In this document: piece after piece, positions 52,708 through 63,543 of the stretch
How positions within the stretch are numbered: the stretch's first letter is position 1
Layout: each line of letters begins with the position of its first letter
From: Moniliophthora roreri
Taxonomy: Eukaryota; Basidiomycota; Agaricomycetes; Agaricales; Marasmiaceae
Reading direction: 5' to 3'
Length of the DNA stretch: 64,000 bases
NCBI GenBank assembly: GCA_001466705.2
Contig: LATX02000035.1
Location: forward strand, 124,001 to 188,000
Position numbers and translations under genes: made by a program
Notes under the pieces: generated by a model
Told to the model about the DNA's origin: nothing
Databases searched by the model: none
The model's input: only the letters and a program-made list of their open reading frames with translations

Positions 52708-54247
52708 ATGGACGACGCTCTTGCTCAACCCAATGCTGAACCCAAGAAACCTCAGGGAGACGACATTGACGAAGATGGAGAAGAATCTTCAGGCGATGAA
52801 GAGGAAGGTGGCCTTGACTGGACAAAATTACTGCCTCAATCTGCTCGGCCAGTTATACCAAAGCGTGGTGAAAAGGAATTTGAGCCTACTGGAGAAGGGG
52901 GGTCGAACCTGCAGCAATTCATTTTGAACCGGTCTAGGAATGCAATGTTCGATGCGTTAAGAACGACGAGGACGATATCACCGTGCGTTTCATGAAAAAA
53001 ATTGCCTTGTATCAACCTTTTTAACCTTGCCATAGAAAGTCTTTGAGCTATGGGATATATCACCCAGAGCTCGCAAGAGTATCTGTACCCATTGCTAGGG
53101 GTCAGATAATCAGTGCTCTGGGGCACTCGGTACCTCGTCCAACGATACTTGCGGATGGGAGTACCAAGATTCAAAAACGGCTGGAGCTCTTACCAGAAGA
53201 GGCCATATATCTTATCGAAAGAGGATCTCTTTTCTGCTGGAGAGAATCCGAAGTTCCTTATGCTAACGCGTACGAAGGGCCACCCGCAGAAAACCCATTC
53301 GAGTTGATTGCTGGTGTACCCATGACGGTGCAGCAGGCGTACTCAGAGTTGCTGGGGAAGGAAGATTTGACTCTGGAAAAGTATCAAGTGCGTACTTTGT
53401 TCTGGTTCTCGCTCGATTAATGCTGAGTGTTGTCTAGGTGTACGCATACCTCAAGCGTCTTGGTTACGCCGTTACACGGACGGTACCACCAAATGAACAT
53501 TACCCAGCTGCTGCACCATTTCCGTCATTAAAACTACCTGTTCCTCCATCTCCAGGGAGGATGATTATGCAGCGAATACGAGACATCTTCTCGTTCATCC
53601 CAAATTCTCTATGTTACATACTTAACCGTCTATTAGGAAGACAAGGTTTTAATTGGTGGGCTCCTGTAAGATTTGGCAGATGGATATTCGGAAAAATCAC
53701 ATATGGTCTGTTTTTACCCTGACCTAGGTATTTTTGATTGTACTGATGTGTTTTTAGGTGATATATTCCGCCAAATTCGATTCATACCCGCTGGGCACGG
53801 CGTGCCTTTGTATACTCCACCTGAAAAACCACTAGTAGCCCCGGATTCTCCATACAGGTTCTTCTTCAACCTGTACAAACCACCAACGCCATTCAAAAAA
53901 AGTTGTCCCGGACCACCAGATTATCAGATTGCTGTTGTCAAGTACGTTTGACCCATAATTTGTAGCACTACACTTTGAACTGATTGTCCGCTCTCAGCGC
54001 ACGAACTACCCCTATGCCAAGTTTACACGAGCTTACAGCCCTGTACGATATTTCGCCGGAACTACCGATACCTACACCTAAATATCGAAAACCACCGCCT
54101 CCTGGTCAGCCGCCTAGAGGACCTAATCCATTCGCTGCACTGAGAGCTGGAAAAAAGACTGTAGTGGTTGCAATAGTAGATGCCGGAAATGTTGGGTTCT
54201 TCCGATTTGCGCAAGGAGAATGGGGAGAATGGCCTATGGTGGGGTAG
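52708..54247 (+). CDS. SEN54: tRNA-splicing endonuclease subunit SEN54
   Basis: Structural subunit of the SEN complex that excises tRNA introns; pairs with SEN2. Five exons (52708-52982, 53036-53387, 53438-53705, 53758-53941, 53998-54247) encode 442 aa with introns of 50-56 nt, all in frame. Seen in order: an acidic N-terminus (DEDGEESSGDEEEGGLDW), PKRGEKEFEPTG, the SEN54 N-terminal domain (ALGHSVPRPTILADGSTK, LLPEEAIYLIERGSLFCW, MTVQQAYSELLG, YAYLKRLGYAVTRT), then FGKITYGDIFRQIRFIPAGH, PYRFFFNLYKP, and the C-terminal AALRAGKKTVVVAIVDAGN with FFRFAQGEW. No lesion seen. Divergent from the SAM carrier. Confidence 0.93.
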
Positions 54248-54501
54248 AGTATACGGCATTTTTTGTACTAGTGTTGCGCCGAGTTGTGGGCAACTCCTTC
54301 CCGTTATCTTATCTTCCACGGGGATCTTATCTCCCACGGCCGCATTACCTTAAGCGTCTTTTTTGGTCACAAGTGTTTGTTTTTAAGCAATGACTGTGCT
54401 ATGGACACCTCACACGTAGAATCCATCGTGTTCTCGGTTTCGGTGCGTGATAAGACTTTTTCTAGCTCGAATACTTCCTGATAAATTTGCAGCCTAAAGT
54501 C

Positions 54502-56003
54502 ATGCCCCGGAGTAAATGCTCAAGAAATGCTCAAAGGATGAAAGCGGTCAATGTCGCGGTCGCCGAGAAAGAGTCACAATACGTTGGATCTTCCTCCCAT
54601 GCCCCATCTCATGACGAAAACGTTCAGTATCACGAAAAAGACGCGAGGAGTATATCTTTGCCAATAGAAGTCGTCGCCCTTATCATGGAAGAATTGGATA
54701 TCGCGGAAGACCACCGAAACCTTCTCCAAAGCGCTGCATTAGTCTCGCGTGTATGGTGTCAAGCTGCACAAGCAATGATTTTTCGTTCAATCGAGGTCGA
54801 TGGCCGTCAAGCATGCCAGTTTTGGAGTAGGAAGTTCAAGCATTCGCCCCATCTAGGTGAATATGTTCGACAGTTATGTCTGTCTGACCCAGACGACGAC
54901 TGCATGGGTACACCATACTTGCGTACATCACCGGCTAAATCCCTCGTGTCAGCATTAACGCGTCTCCAGTGCCTAGTTCTGGAAGATATTATGCAATGGG
55001 GGCCGGTGGAACAGCGTTTGGTAAAGCGCTTTCAAACAGTCACGGATCTATCAGTGGGGGATATCAAGGGTATGAAGGGTTCCAGAGACTTGCCGGACCT
55101 CTTGTACGCTCTGCCCAATGTCGAGGCATTACGTCTCGGCACCTTTGGTCCATTGCTAAACGACTTTCGCGAACTTTCCGCGATATACGAAGCCGGCGCC
55201 ATTCTACGATCGTGCATGCCCCCCGATAGTACCCCACGCAAACTCCGGGAGCTTCAACTAGATGAGGCAGATCTCAGCATCGATATACTGATGTGGCTTA
55301 CCGGCCCTGCATTCAATTTATCAAAATTGGAAAAGTTCTCCATGACATGGTCAGACTTCTTACCCTCTGATGACCGCGCCGAACCCGATTTCTCCACCCA
55401 TGATCAGCTTTTCCGTCTTATAGGCGGTCATGTCACCTTGCTAGACCTTACGATACCGACTCCGAGCGACTATGAAGACTCGAGTTTTCATATCTATCAT
55501 TACAATCCGCAGGATTACCTGACAGGTACGTTCATCACACCTGTCCAAGCAATTCATTAGCTCTCATACACTATAAATTAGCGCACCTTGTGACATCCAG
55601 AGACCTTGCAAACTTTACTGCGCTAAAAACGATATCGATGGATGTGGAGCGGTCGGGTGATCTCCTTCCGTACCTCATATGTACATGCTCCGCCCTGCTG
55701 GCAACTCTTGCGGCTCCGCATCTTCGCTATATCCAACTTGTTTCAGGTTTTAATGCGAGAACGAAACATAGGCTGGAAGGGGCCTGTGGAATTCCTCAAT
55801 GGAAATCCCTTGACGACCTGTTGTCGGGTGGTTTCTTTCCATCTTTATCCTCAGTCGACTTTACGGTCTATCTCGTTGGTGCTACGTACTGGTTTCTATT
55901 GGGAGCCGGCACACCAGTTAGGCAGGATATAGTTGCGGCAATTCAAGGCTGCCTACCTCGAACAGTTTCAAAGGGACTACTGAGACTGAACGTATATGAA
56001 TAG
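54502..56003 (+). CDS. F-box-like protein (single copy, unrelated to the duplicated F-box trio)
   Basis: Two exons, 54502-55525 and 55603-56003, with a 77-nt intron ending ATCCAGAG, give 474 aa. The start MPRSKCSRNAQRMK leads to a charged N-terminus and then the F-box around residues 52-97: ISLPIEVVALIMEELDIAED, ALVSRVWCQAAQAMIFRSIE. Leucine-rich segments follow, such as SALTRLQCLVLED, LLYALPNVEALRLG, KLRELQLDEADLS and LSKLEKFSMTWSDF, as in agaric F-box/LRR-like proteins. The splice joins YLT to DLANFTALKTISM in frame. It is presumed to act as an SCF substrate receptor; the target is unknown. It lacks the CNNC/coiled-coil N-terminus of the duplicated F-box genes. Confidence 0.82.
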
Positions 56004-57299
56004 GAAAAAATAGGTGAGCGTATTTCCTACGGAGACCATGTGTACAACGTGTTACTCACTTGGCTCAATAGGCTACGAGTCTTGATTCGTTTCCCTTTTT
56101 CCTGTGCTGGGTTAACAACAGTACATCGCATCGTGAAACCTAGTTGGAGTGTTGGACTGATAGAGAGATATTTGAGATGTCAGTCTATACAGCACATGTT
56201 ACTTCTGCCGCAAATATGCCTCTTTTCATGTCTATTCTCCCCACAGTGACTATGGCTTGACTTGAGTCTTGCTTCGAACCCTCGGCCGCGCTTCTCGTTC
56301 GTCGGGTGCGCTGCGCTGAAATCTGAACATCGCATCATATATGTTGTGTGCGATACAACTTTGTATAACTTTCAACGTCTTACGGAATTCACCGCCTCGC
56401 CTCTTTTTGGGTTACGGAACTATATGTAGTGGGATTCTAGGGTTTTGATGATGTTCGACTGCGGTCGTCACTCACCGAAGATGAACGAACATCCTCGCAT
56501 ACCCAAATTTCTAACTTTGGTTAGAGTTGTCACTATTGAACAATGTTGAAAGTCGGTTGGGGTTTTCTTCTCGGCTGAGGATGTTGACGATAAATTGGGG
56601 GCGCTGTCTAGAACCATGTTGACAAGCTAGAGTACAAGGATGGCCCCGAACATCATCATCATCATAGTCCAGCTATCCACGTCGATAATCAATGTGATCC
56701 TTTCATGGCCGCCTTTATGTTGTTTCACAATGACTCAAAATGCTGTTTTTTATACAGTCGTGGCATTATCATAGTACACGCAGAGAATATCAGTGTCTGG
56801 GTTAGGCAATGAGATTTACAGAGATGGCTCTCTGGCGACCTGATGATGTGTCGAGGTTGGTGACGATCCAGGATTGATTGATTTCTTGTTGAGTTTCTTA
56901 CAGTCAGTGCTGTGTTCCCATCCTCCCTTGTTCTGTCAGAAATATCGAATTCTGTGCACGTCGTGATCAACTGTCCATCCCCCGGTGTCTCTCTCTCTCT
57001 GAATCCAAGCATGGTTATAATTGGCGCCGACTCGAATTTGTCCACGTGGAACGCAAGCGCTTACCGCCCATGTTTCCTTGGATCCCTGATGGTTGTTTTG
57101 CAACTGATTACTCACAATGGGTATATTGTTTCCAATGGCTGTCCCTTGTTGTTACTCTGACGACAATGCCTCAGTCCTACTTATTTTGGATGTCAAGTTC
57201 GGGGACAGCGTGTACCGATGACGGACGCCGAAAATATTTAAACCGACGTGATTTCCACCGTCCCCTTCCTCCAAACCCCCCTCAATTTCACGACCCATC
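56004..57299. other. Intergenic; no gene recognised
   Basis: Contains short open frames without motifs, a CAT microsatellite (ATCATCATCATCATAG near 56655) and a TC run (GTCTCTCTCTCTCTG near 56987). The right end would hold the promoter of the DUF6699 gene. Confidence 0.4.
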
Positions 57300-58028
57300 A
57301 TGAAGCACGTACGATTTGCCAAGACGAACACCATCTATCCTCCTTATATCCCTTCAAAGAGTCTTTCCGTTCTGTCATCGAGAACTCTCCCAGATGAGCT
57401 GGTTCACGTCGCCACTACACCTCATCCAGCTCAACAGATCATGCGTTCTCGCTTGTTATCAAAGGCAGACCAGCCCCATACATCCCACTTTCTGAAACTC
57501 GCCCATGCCCACCATGCAAACGCGCCAATGCGACTCCACTTTCTCCTCGCATTCTCACCCTACAAGAGCCCCGCCATCCACTATGACCTCTCACTTCCCT
57601 TCTCCATTATCGAGCATTCACCCTCGAACAGCATCATGGCGGAACCTGCTACAGAACCTCCGGTATCATCATTGACCATCACATCGCCAATGTTACAATG
57701 GGATATCACTGTCACCCCCGCATCGCCTACTCGTTCATACGTGTCAGTGCTAGACGTACTTCTCGCACTGTGCCGTGATATGCACATTTCCGTTCATCCC
57801 GAAGAATACGAGGCGATTCCTTCTCTAGAGGTGACAAAGAAGGTCAACAAGGCATACTTTAACCGTTGCCGAAGCATTGCAGATACCGCCGCTAGGCAGG
57901 CAGAAGAGAAGCGAGGGGTTAAAAGGGTTGACTTTTTGATGGGAAGGAACCATTTCCTGGGTCTCTCGACGCGTAACACATCGAGAACAGGGAGCGGTGG
58001 TCTCGTATGGGAGTTGAATGTGGATTGA
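57300..58028 (+). CDS. DUF6699 domain-containing protein
   Basis: An intronless 242-aa frame from the ATG at 57300 to TGA at 58026-58028. The N-terminus MKHVRFAKTNTIYPPYIPS is the usual opening of this agaric family. The domain itself runs from about residue 75 to the end: RLHFLLAFSPYKSPAIHYDL, EPPVSSLTITSPMLQWDITV, YVSVLDVLLALCRDMHISV, KVNKAYFNRCRSIAD, and the signature RGVKRVDFLMGRNHFLGLS, ending GGLVWELNVD. These proteins are numerous in agaric genomes and have no established function. No signal peptide or membrane segment. Confidence 0.88.
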   Translation: MKHVRFAKTNTIYPPYIPSKSLSVLSSRTLPDELVHVATTPHPAQQIMRSRLLSKADQPHTSHFLKLAHAHHANAPMRLHFLLAFSPYKSPAIHYDLSLPFSIIEHSPSNSIMAEPATEPPVSSLTITSPMLQWDITVTPASPTRSYVSVLDVLLALCRDMHISVHPEEYEAIPSLEVTKKVNKAYFNRCRSIADTAARQAEEKRGVKRVDFLMGRNHFLGLSTRNTSRTGSGGLVWELNVD

Positions 58029-59334
58029 TTGATGACGCAGCTGGCTGTGTTGGGACAAGGCCGCGCCCGACGCTGGGTCACCGACGACCCTTGACCGGAT
58101 TTGGCGCTCGGCATTCGTTGTTTTCCTTACATATCCCCTTTTTCCCTCCCCCCCCTCCCCGTCTTCAATTCATTCGACTTTCGTATCTTGTTCGACTTCG
58201 TCTTCGGAGGGCTTCTGGTTCCGCTGCGCTGTCAGTAGTGACAACCGCGCGTGCCTCTAGAACCTTCCTTCATCCATTCCATCTGTCAAGACTCAACACA
58301 CTCCATTTTCCCCTGCATAATTCACCGCATTGCATTGCATTAATCCATTACACACCCCATTCCTAATTCATCGTCATCGCTATCGTTATTTGCTTTCGAT
58401 TTTGGGTTTCATGCCTCATTTGGTCTAGAAGAAAGAAAGAAAGAGGAAAACAGTAAAAAGAAGAAAAAACTAAAGAATATGTACTTTATCTGTATTTATG
58501 TTTATGACATGTGTAGACTATGCTACTTACGACTAGATACGTTGGTTGTTTCACGAGTAGTTACTTTGGACACGTCCATCCATCCATATTGATGTAAAAA
58601 AAGAAAGATTGGGTGTAGATCCTTTTTTTGGGCACGAACAGTAACTCGATGGGCGGATCACAATCAAGACGACTATCATACCCCACGTTTCCCCACTTGC
58701 TGTAACCCCCCAACAACCTGTGCAACGTTCCTTGATGTCCATAAACCCCTTGACATCGTGACACGAGGCGCCCGCCCACCCATGATCTCCGACACCCGCC
58801 CATATAAGTAGTCAACCCATCTTCACGACATGGGAGATCAGTACATCGTGGAAGTGGAGCTAACAAGCCCAAGCCCGCTATCGATTTCAACTCTTCTTCA
58901 TCATCGCAAAGGGGGGGTAACGGATGCCAAGGATGGGGGTGCGGAAGGAGTTGGTGTCCCAATGCCGTTTCGACGTTGTGACGACTTTCGCCGAGCAAGT
59001 TTCAACATGGAGTATGTAGTTGGACATGACCATTCAATATTCAATCTCGGTCCCGTTACCAATTGTCAATTGGTCTTCATAGCGGATATTCCCATCATCA
59101 ATTATCGACAAGTCGGGCATTGTAGATGTAATATCGATATCAGGGACCAAACGGGCCAGTAACATATCTGACACGGTGCTCTGAGAGAGCGATGGTGGCT
59201 GTAGTGACGCAGTCGTTCATTTGACAGGATAAAGATCTATATTGAAACATTTGGCATTGCATGGACACTTTTTTTGGTTTTGTTTCCTTGTATACGCTAA
59301 AGTGCACAGTTACGCTAACAGCAAAATTCAGATC
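58029..59334. other. Intergenic; no gene recognised
   Basis: Contains a C-rich run (TTCCCTCCCCCCCTCCCC near 58142), a purine-rich stretch (GAAAGAAAGAAAGAGG near 58431), and ATCC-rich words near 58577. A plus-strand frame at 58830-59162 (110 codons) has no recognisable motif. Confidence 0.4.
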
Positions 59335-59911
59335 ATTGCGATATGGAGAAATGATTCATTACGCACGTATATCCCGTCAGCCTAGAACCAGATCTTTCTA
59401 CGAAACTGAATCGGTCTTGAGCAGAGCCGAGGAAGGATAGCTGTCGCAGACGCTATCATGATGGTAAGTGGGAATTCAGAGCAACGGGCGCTTTCTGAGG
59501 TTCCCCATCAATGATCACGTTCACAGGCCGATATGCCTCATAGAACGCCTCAAGTCCCCAGGTTATCTCAACATTACTCACTCACTGAGGGAAGACGACG
59601 TGTCAGCGGCGCTCGTCTCGCGTCGGCGTTCCTCGTCTCATTTGCTTCCTTTGGAACTGAGACTTCCCCTCAGTCGTAAGGGTTATCTGATTAGCTTTTA
59701 TGTCAACCAACTCAATTCGTCTGCACGATAGATCTCCATCACCAGTGCCTTTGACAAATCAAACTGTAGTCAGAGATGTACCGTCGTGCGTACCTCGGAC
59801 GTATCAACTGCAGCGGCGATGTCGATGGATGCAAGACTTGCGAGGGGAAACGTTATTAGTATGATATCAACGTTAGTATGTACAATAAAAACTACATCAA
59901 AAGACAGAGAG

Positions 59912-61276
59912 TCAACCATACCACTTATTACCGATCCTCATATGCATCTCGGTCTTCTCCCTGTGTGGTATGATTGGGTCTTTCAGATCAAAAACTTCGA
60001 TAGCTCTCTGCCAAGCGAGTTCAGTCAGGTAGGAGATGAACATTTTGTTGAAGGCAAAAACATCGCACACACCTTCCATGTTGGCATATCAAATTCGAAC
60101 ACTGATTGACTCTTGCGTATACCTAGCTTGTAGTCTTCGTCAGATGGTGGGCTACACAGATCTACATTGGATTTTAGTTGCATTGATATCATCGGGGAGA
60201 CAAACAATGCTGCTCACATATAACTGGCTTTGGTTCGCCGCTTTCCTCCGAATCTTCGTCGTCGAGGCTGACTGCCACCTTTCCGTCTCTGATAAGAAAC
60301 GAGAGGTAAAACAAATTCTCGACAGATTGAGCAAAATCCTTGGGATTAATGAAGAATCGGAATAGGTTGATCTTGCCCAATTCATCCAACTTGTTCGCGA
60401 TCTACCTCGCGAATTAATCAGTAGCCGCGGTCCCGAAGAGTATACGACTTACGATTGAAACATTCTTCGTCGTTTCATTTTCAGCACGAGAAATGTCCTC
60501 CTCCTTGATCTCCTGCGGCTTCTTTGCGTCGACATCATTTTTCTCCAACTTGGCCCTTTTGACTGTAACCCGCTTCTTCTGCTCGATGGATAATGGGCCT
60601 AGCCTGTTGTAAGGCTTCATTAGATGGCGCCACACGCACGCAATGATTTAATAGACACGGACATGAAGCTAACCATGGGCACTCGTCGGCTTTTGGCGAG
60701 GGCATTTCTCCCCATCATCGCCCAATCTAGCGCGGAGTTGCCTTCATCTTCATTGTCTGAGGAATTCGGATTGCGTTTGTCTTTTCTATGTCCACCCATC
60801 AAAGTGAACAGCTTTGAAAGAAAATCGTCGACATCGAATGACCCGGAGCCCGACTTGAGATTCCTTGCATTCTGGTGGGCACTCGTCGTCAATCTAACCA
60901 GAATATTTGAGTCGAGAGTCGCCTCGCCAGGGTTCTTGACTGTGTGAAATTGAGACACGCGTCCTCTACCACAAGCAGTGTCTGACTCGCCTTGTTTAAA
61001 CAAGTCGTTACTCTGCTTGACCCCTTCTATCAGCCATTCGGTCGTCCTTTGCGTGTTTCCTGTAGAGACACTTCAGGTCTGGCGATATGGATGGAAATAC
61101 GCAGCTACTACCTTCAAATCTTTTGTCAAACTCGCGATATCCCCTCCTAACGGCTCGTTTTTCGTCCGGGTCTTGATCTGGATCATATACCAATTCTGAG
61201 ACTAACGTTGGATGCGTATTTTAAGGGATTTAAATCGAGCATGCTTACCTGCATCATTCATCTCAACGTCTGACAT
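59912..61276 (-). CDS. NSE4: NSE4, kleisin subunit of the SMC5-SMC6 complex (intact copy)
   Basis: NSE4 bridges the SMC5 and SMC6 heads in the DNA-repair complex and binds NSE3. Eight exons give 327 aa: 61276-61249, 61201-61112, 61059-60991, 60939-60663, 60603-60453, 60401-60218, 60161-60073, 60007-59912. All introns (47-65 nt) keep the frame. Intron 3 has a GC donor (GCGAGT), supported because splicing gives LFKQVKNPGEATLDS, which matches the family. Motifs: YDPDQDPDEKRAVRRGYREF, SGSGSFDVDDFLSKLFTLMG, GRNALAKSRRVPMVSFMLGP, LSIEQKKR, QEIKEEDISRAENETTKNV, INLFRFFINPKDFAQSVENL, FYLSFLIRDGK, SVFEFDMPTWKRAIEVFDL and RIGNKWYG. The C-terminal Nse4 domain is complete. Only this copy appears functional. 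Confidence 0.93.
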
Positions 61277-61728
61277 TGTGGATGATGAACACGGTGAAAG
61301 AGGAAGAGTCACAGTGATAATAGGGTCACTGTTACTGGAGCCGCGAGCATGCAATGCATATCCCACGAAACCCTATCAAGATTCAACTCCTTTCGCCCGA
61401 CCTAGTTGTCGAGTGGCAACGTTACCGTCGTGGTGATTGAAAGAGAGGGGACCGTGGAATTTGCAAATTCGAACTTCGGACTCAATGGATGCGAGTCGTT
61501 CCACCTAATTCTGGTGAGTACTGGCTTCTTCCACGACATACAGACGCTCCAGGTACGTATCCACTGATAACAGATTCAGAAAGTAATGTACATAGCAAAA
61601 GACCTGTAAAAAAAAAGACAGAAAATAGTGATATGTAGGAACAAGTGAAGCTTCCCAATACGATAGTGTATCAAAACACTACGAAGGATCGTAATGGATA
61701 TCTGTGTGTGTTATATCGGTGCGATATC
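61277..61728 (-). other. Spacer between F-box and NSE4 genes; NSE4 promoter region
   Basis: Matches the left spacer at 11343-11898 with deletions. It must contain the F-box 3' UTR and the NSE4 promoter, since both genes run on the minus strand. Confidence 0.5.
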
Positions 61729-63543
61729 CTAGTTTTGGACCTCATCTATAGAAATCGTCATTCCACCCACTGTAAGTTGCTCAACTCGTTGTAGCAGGTC
61801 CTTCTTTTCAAGCCTAGGCAAGGTACCTTCATTCTCTCCTTCGATACACCGAGGAGTCTTGTAGATCCTCATTCCTAGCTTGGCCAGCGGCGACACGGTG
61901 GTTGCCCCAAGCATTGCCAGCCGCTGTTTGGATCTCGATTCTGCGAACGACAGCATATCCTCTCCAATTCTGGTCTTTGCGAGAGAATCCCTATTTTGAT
62001 ACACAACGAGGTGAAAGTTCCTCAGTTCTGGAACCAAACATTGGGAAGTGCAGGACTGGAGGTCTTGGATCGAAAGTTTGGACAACAATTCGGCTAGACA
62101 TGGCTGAACACCCTCTAGTGGCTGATTGTGACTTTCGCGCAATATGAGCTTGAAGGTTGTCAACTTGAGGGAATGCTCAAAGATTCGGCACAAGATTTGA
62201 CTTGTGTCAACGAATGCGCGGGCGTAAATGTTTAGTGATAAGCAGTTCAGAGAACACTCCGATCTCCGTAGGGTATCGTGAATACATTGCCACGGCCGTT
62301 CGTGCAGAGAACCTGTCACCTGTGACTCGAATCCGAAGCACGAAATCCGTAGGGTGGCCAAGGAAGGCAGTGTGAGGGGGGAGAAGAGAAGTTGTAAATC
62401 CTCTGCGTTGTGTACAGTGACGGTAAGACTCCGCAACGAGGCCATCACGATAGGAGGGGCTGCTTCCTGTTGATTTTGAACTGATGCTGGGCAAAAGTTC
62501 AGAACTTCCAAGGTTTCTAATGAATTGCAAGTCGGCAACAATGCGACAAGAGGACCAAAGCTTATGCTAGTCTGGATTTTGAGGGATGTGAGTCGTTCAA
62601 AGGGAATCGGGGGGATATGGTGATGATAAAACGTTTCGGCGTGTCTGAGTTGCGGTGCTTGTCGTACAGCACTCCAGAGCCACTGTAGCTCTGGCAACTC
62701 TCCGTAAGCGGCCACCATGGTTGTGAAAGAACGCAAAATCGGGAATGTAGGGTACGGTTGGTCCCTTGGCTGCAAACCAGCGACTACATCTCTGTGAGTA
62801 TCAAGGCGAAGCTCTGTACATCGATGCATCTCTCTCATCAAGGAGAGGAAAGCATCAAGTCCAGCTTTCTTCGGATCATAACCAGCATTGATCGTTGGCT
62901 CCAACTGAGGGCTAGGAGAATTCGTCGCTTGCCATCCCGAGTCCTTGATTTCAACCCTCAGTGGATGACCCACCGAGTTGTTGAAGAACACCTTCAGAAG
63001 GGGACAGATGTCTGCACGCAGACCGTAAATATCCACTGAAATGGAAGACCACAAGCGCGGCATTGAGTGAGCCAGCTTTCTCCAATGAAAACAGACTTGG
63101 GATAGAATCAATGGAGGTGCTAGGATGTCTCCTGGTCGTGATACTGTGTGTGAGCCATCTGATTTCCATTGACCATGGTTGAAGTGCACATATAGCGAAT
63201 AATCCGAGGGAGGATGGGGATCATGGGGCCAAGATGCAACGGCATGATGAAAAATGGTGTCCCAGAGCTCTACTGGAATCCTGCGTATGGCAGAAACCAA
63301 GTTACGACGTTCTGAGATACGCATCAAAAGCTTGTCCCTCTCTGTTTCTAACTTGCCAATGACATCCCATAACCTTGCGATTTCGAGATTGTGCCGATCC
63401 ACTTCTGCCTGTTCTTTGTCGATAATCGTGAGCTGCAATGCTACCTCCGCATCTGAAAGAGTAATCCCATCTGCTGGTCGTGGATAAGGTTCCTGAGTGC
63501 TGAAAGTGTGGTGGCAGTTGTTGCACAAGACAGTTCGCGCCAT
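61729..63543 (-). CDS. F-box-like protein, right-hand paralogue (complete)
   Basis: A 604-aa intronless frame from the ATG at 63543; I reject an in-frame upstream ATG because ARTVLCNNCHHTF is the normal family start. Features: CNNC pair (residues 7 and 10), coiled-coil-like helix (HNLEIARLWDVIGKLETERD), F-box core IRRIPVELWDTIFHHAVASW, CFHWRKLAHSMPRLWSSISV, and C-terminal leucine-rich stretches (SLRSLTVTVHNAEDLQLLF). It ends GGMTISIDEVQN. No stop or frameshift. Compared with the left tandem pair it keeps the second Cys, which they changed to Tyr, so it may be closest to the ancestral form. Presumed SCF substrate receptor. Confidence 0.85.
   Translation of the reverse strand: MARTVLCNNCHHTFSTQEPYPRPADGITLSDAEVALQLTIIDKEQAEVDRHNLEIARLWDVIGKLETERDKLLMRISERRNLVSAIRRIPVELWDTIFHHAVASWPHDPHPPSDYSLYVHFNHGQWKSDGSHTVSRPGDILAPPLILSQVCFHWRKLAHSMPRLWSSISVDIYGLRADICPLLKVFFNNSVGHPLRVEIKDSGWQATNSPSPQLEPTINAGYDPKKAGLDAFLSLMREMHRCTELRLDTHRDVVAGLQPRDQPYPTFPILRSFTTMVAAYGELPELQWLWSAVRQAPQLRHAETFYHHHIPPIPFERLTSLKIQTSISFGPLVALLPTCNSLETLEVLNFCPASVQNQQEAAPPIVMASLRSLTVTVHNAEDLQLLFSPLTLPSLATLRISCFGFESQVTGSLHERPWQCIHDTLRRSECSLNCLSLNIYARAFVDTSQILCRIFEHSLKLTTFKLILRESHNQPLEGVQPCLAELLSKLSIQDLQSCTSQCLVPELRNFHLVVYQNRDSLAKTRIGEDMLSFAESRSKQRLAMLGATTVSPLAKLGMRIYKTPRCIEGENEGTLPRLEKKDLLQRVEQLTVGGMTISIDEVQN

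Noticed and set aside
56262..56295. tRNA T-arm-like GGGTTCGAAGC on the minus strand
   Set aside because: Flanking bases do not form the T-stem, and no cloverleaf is possible.
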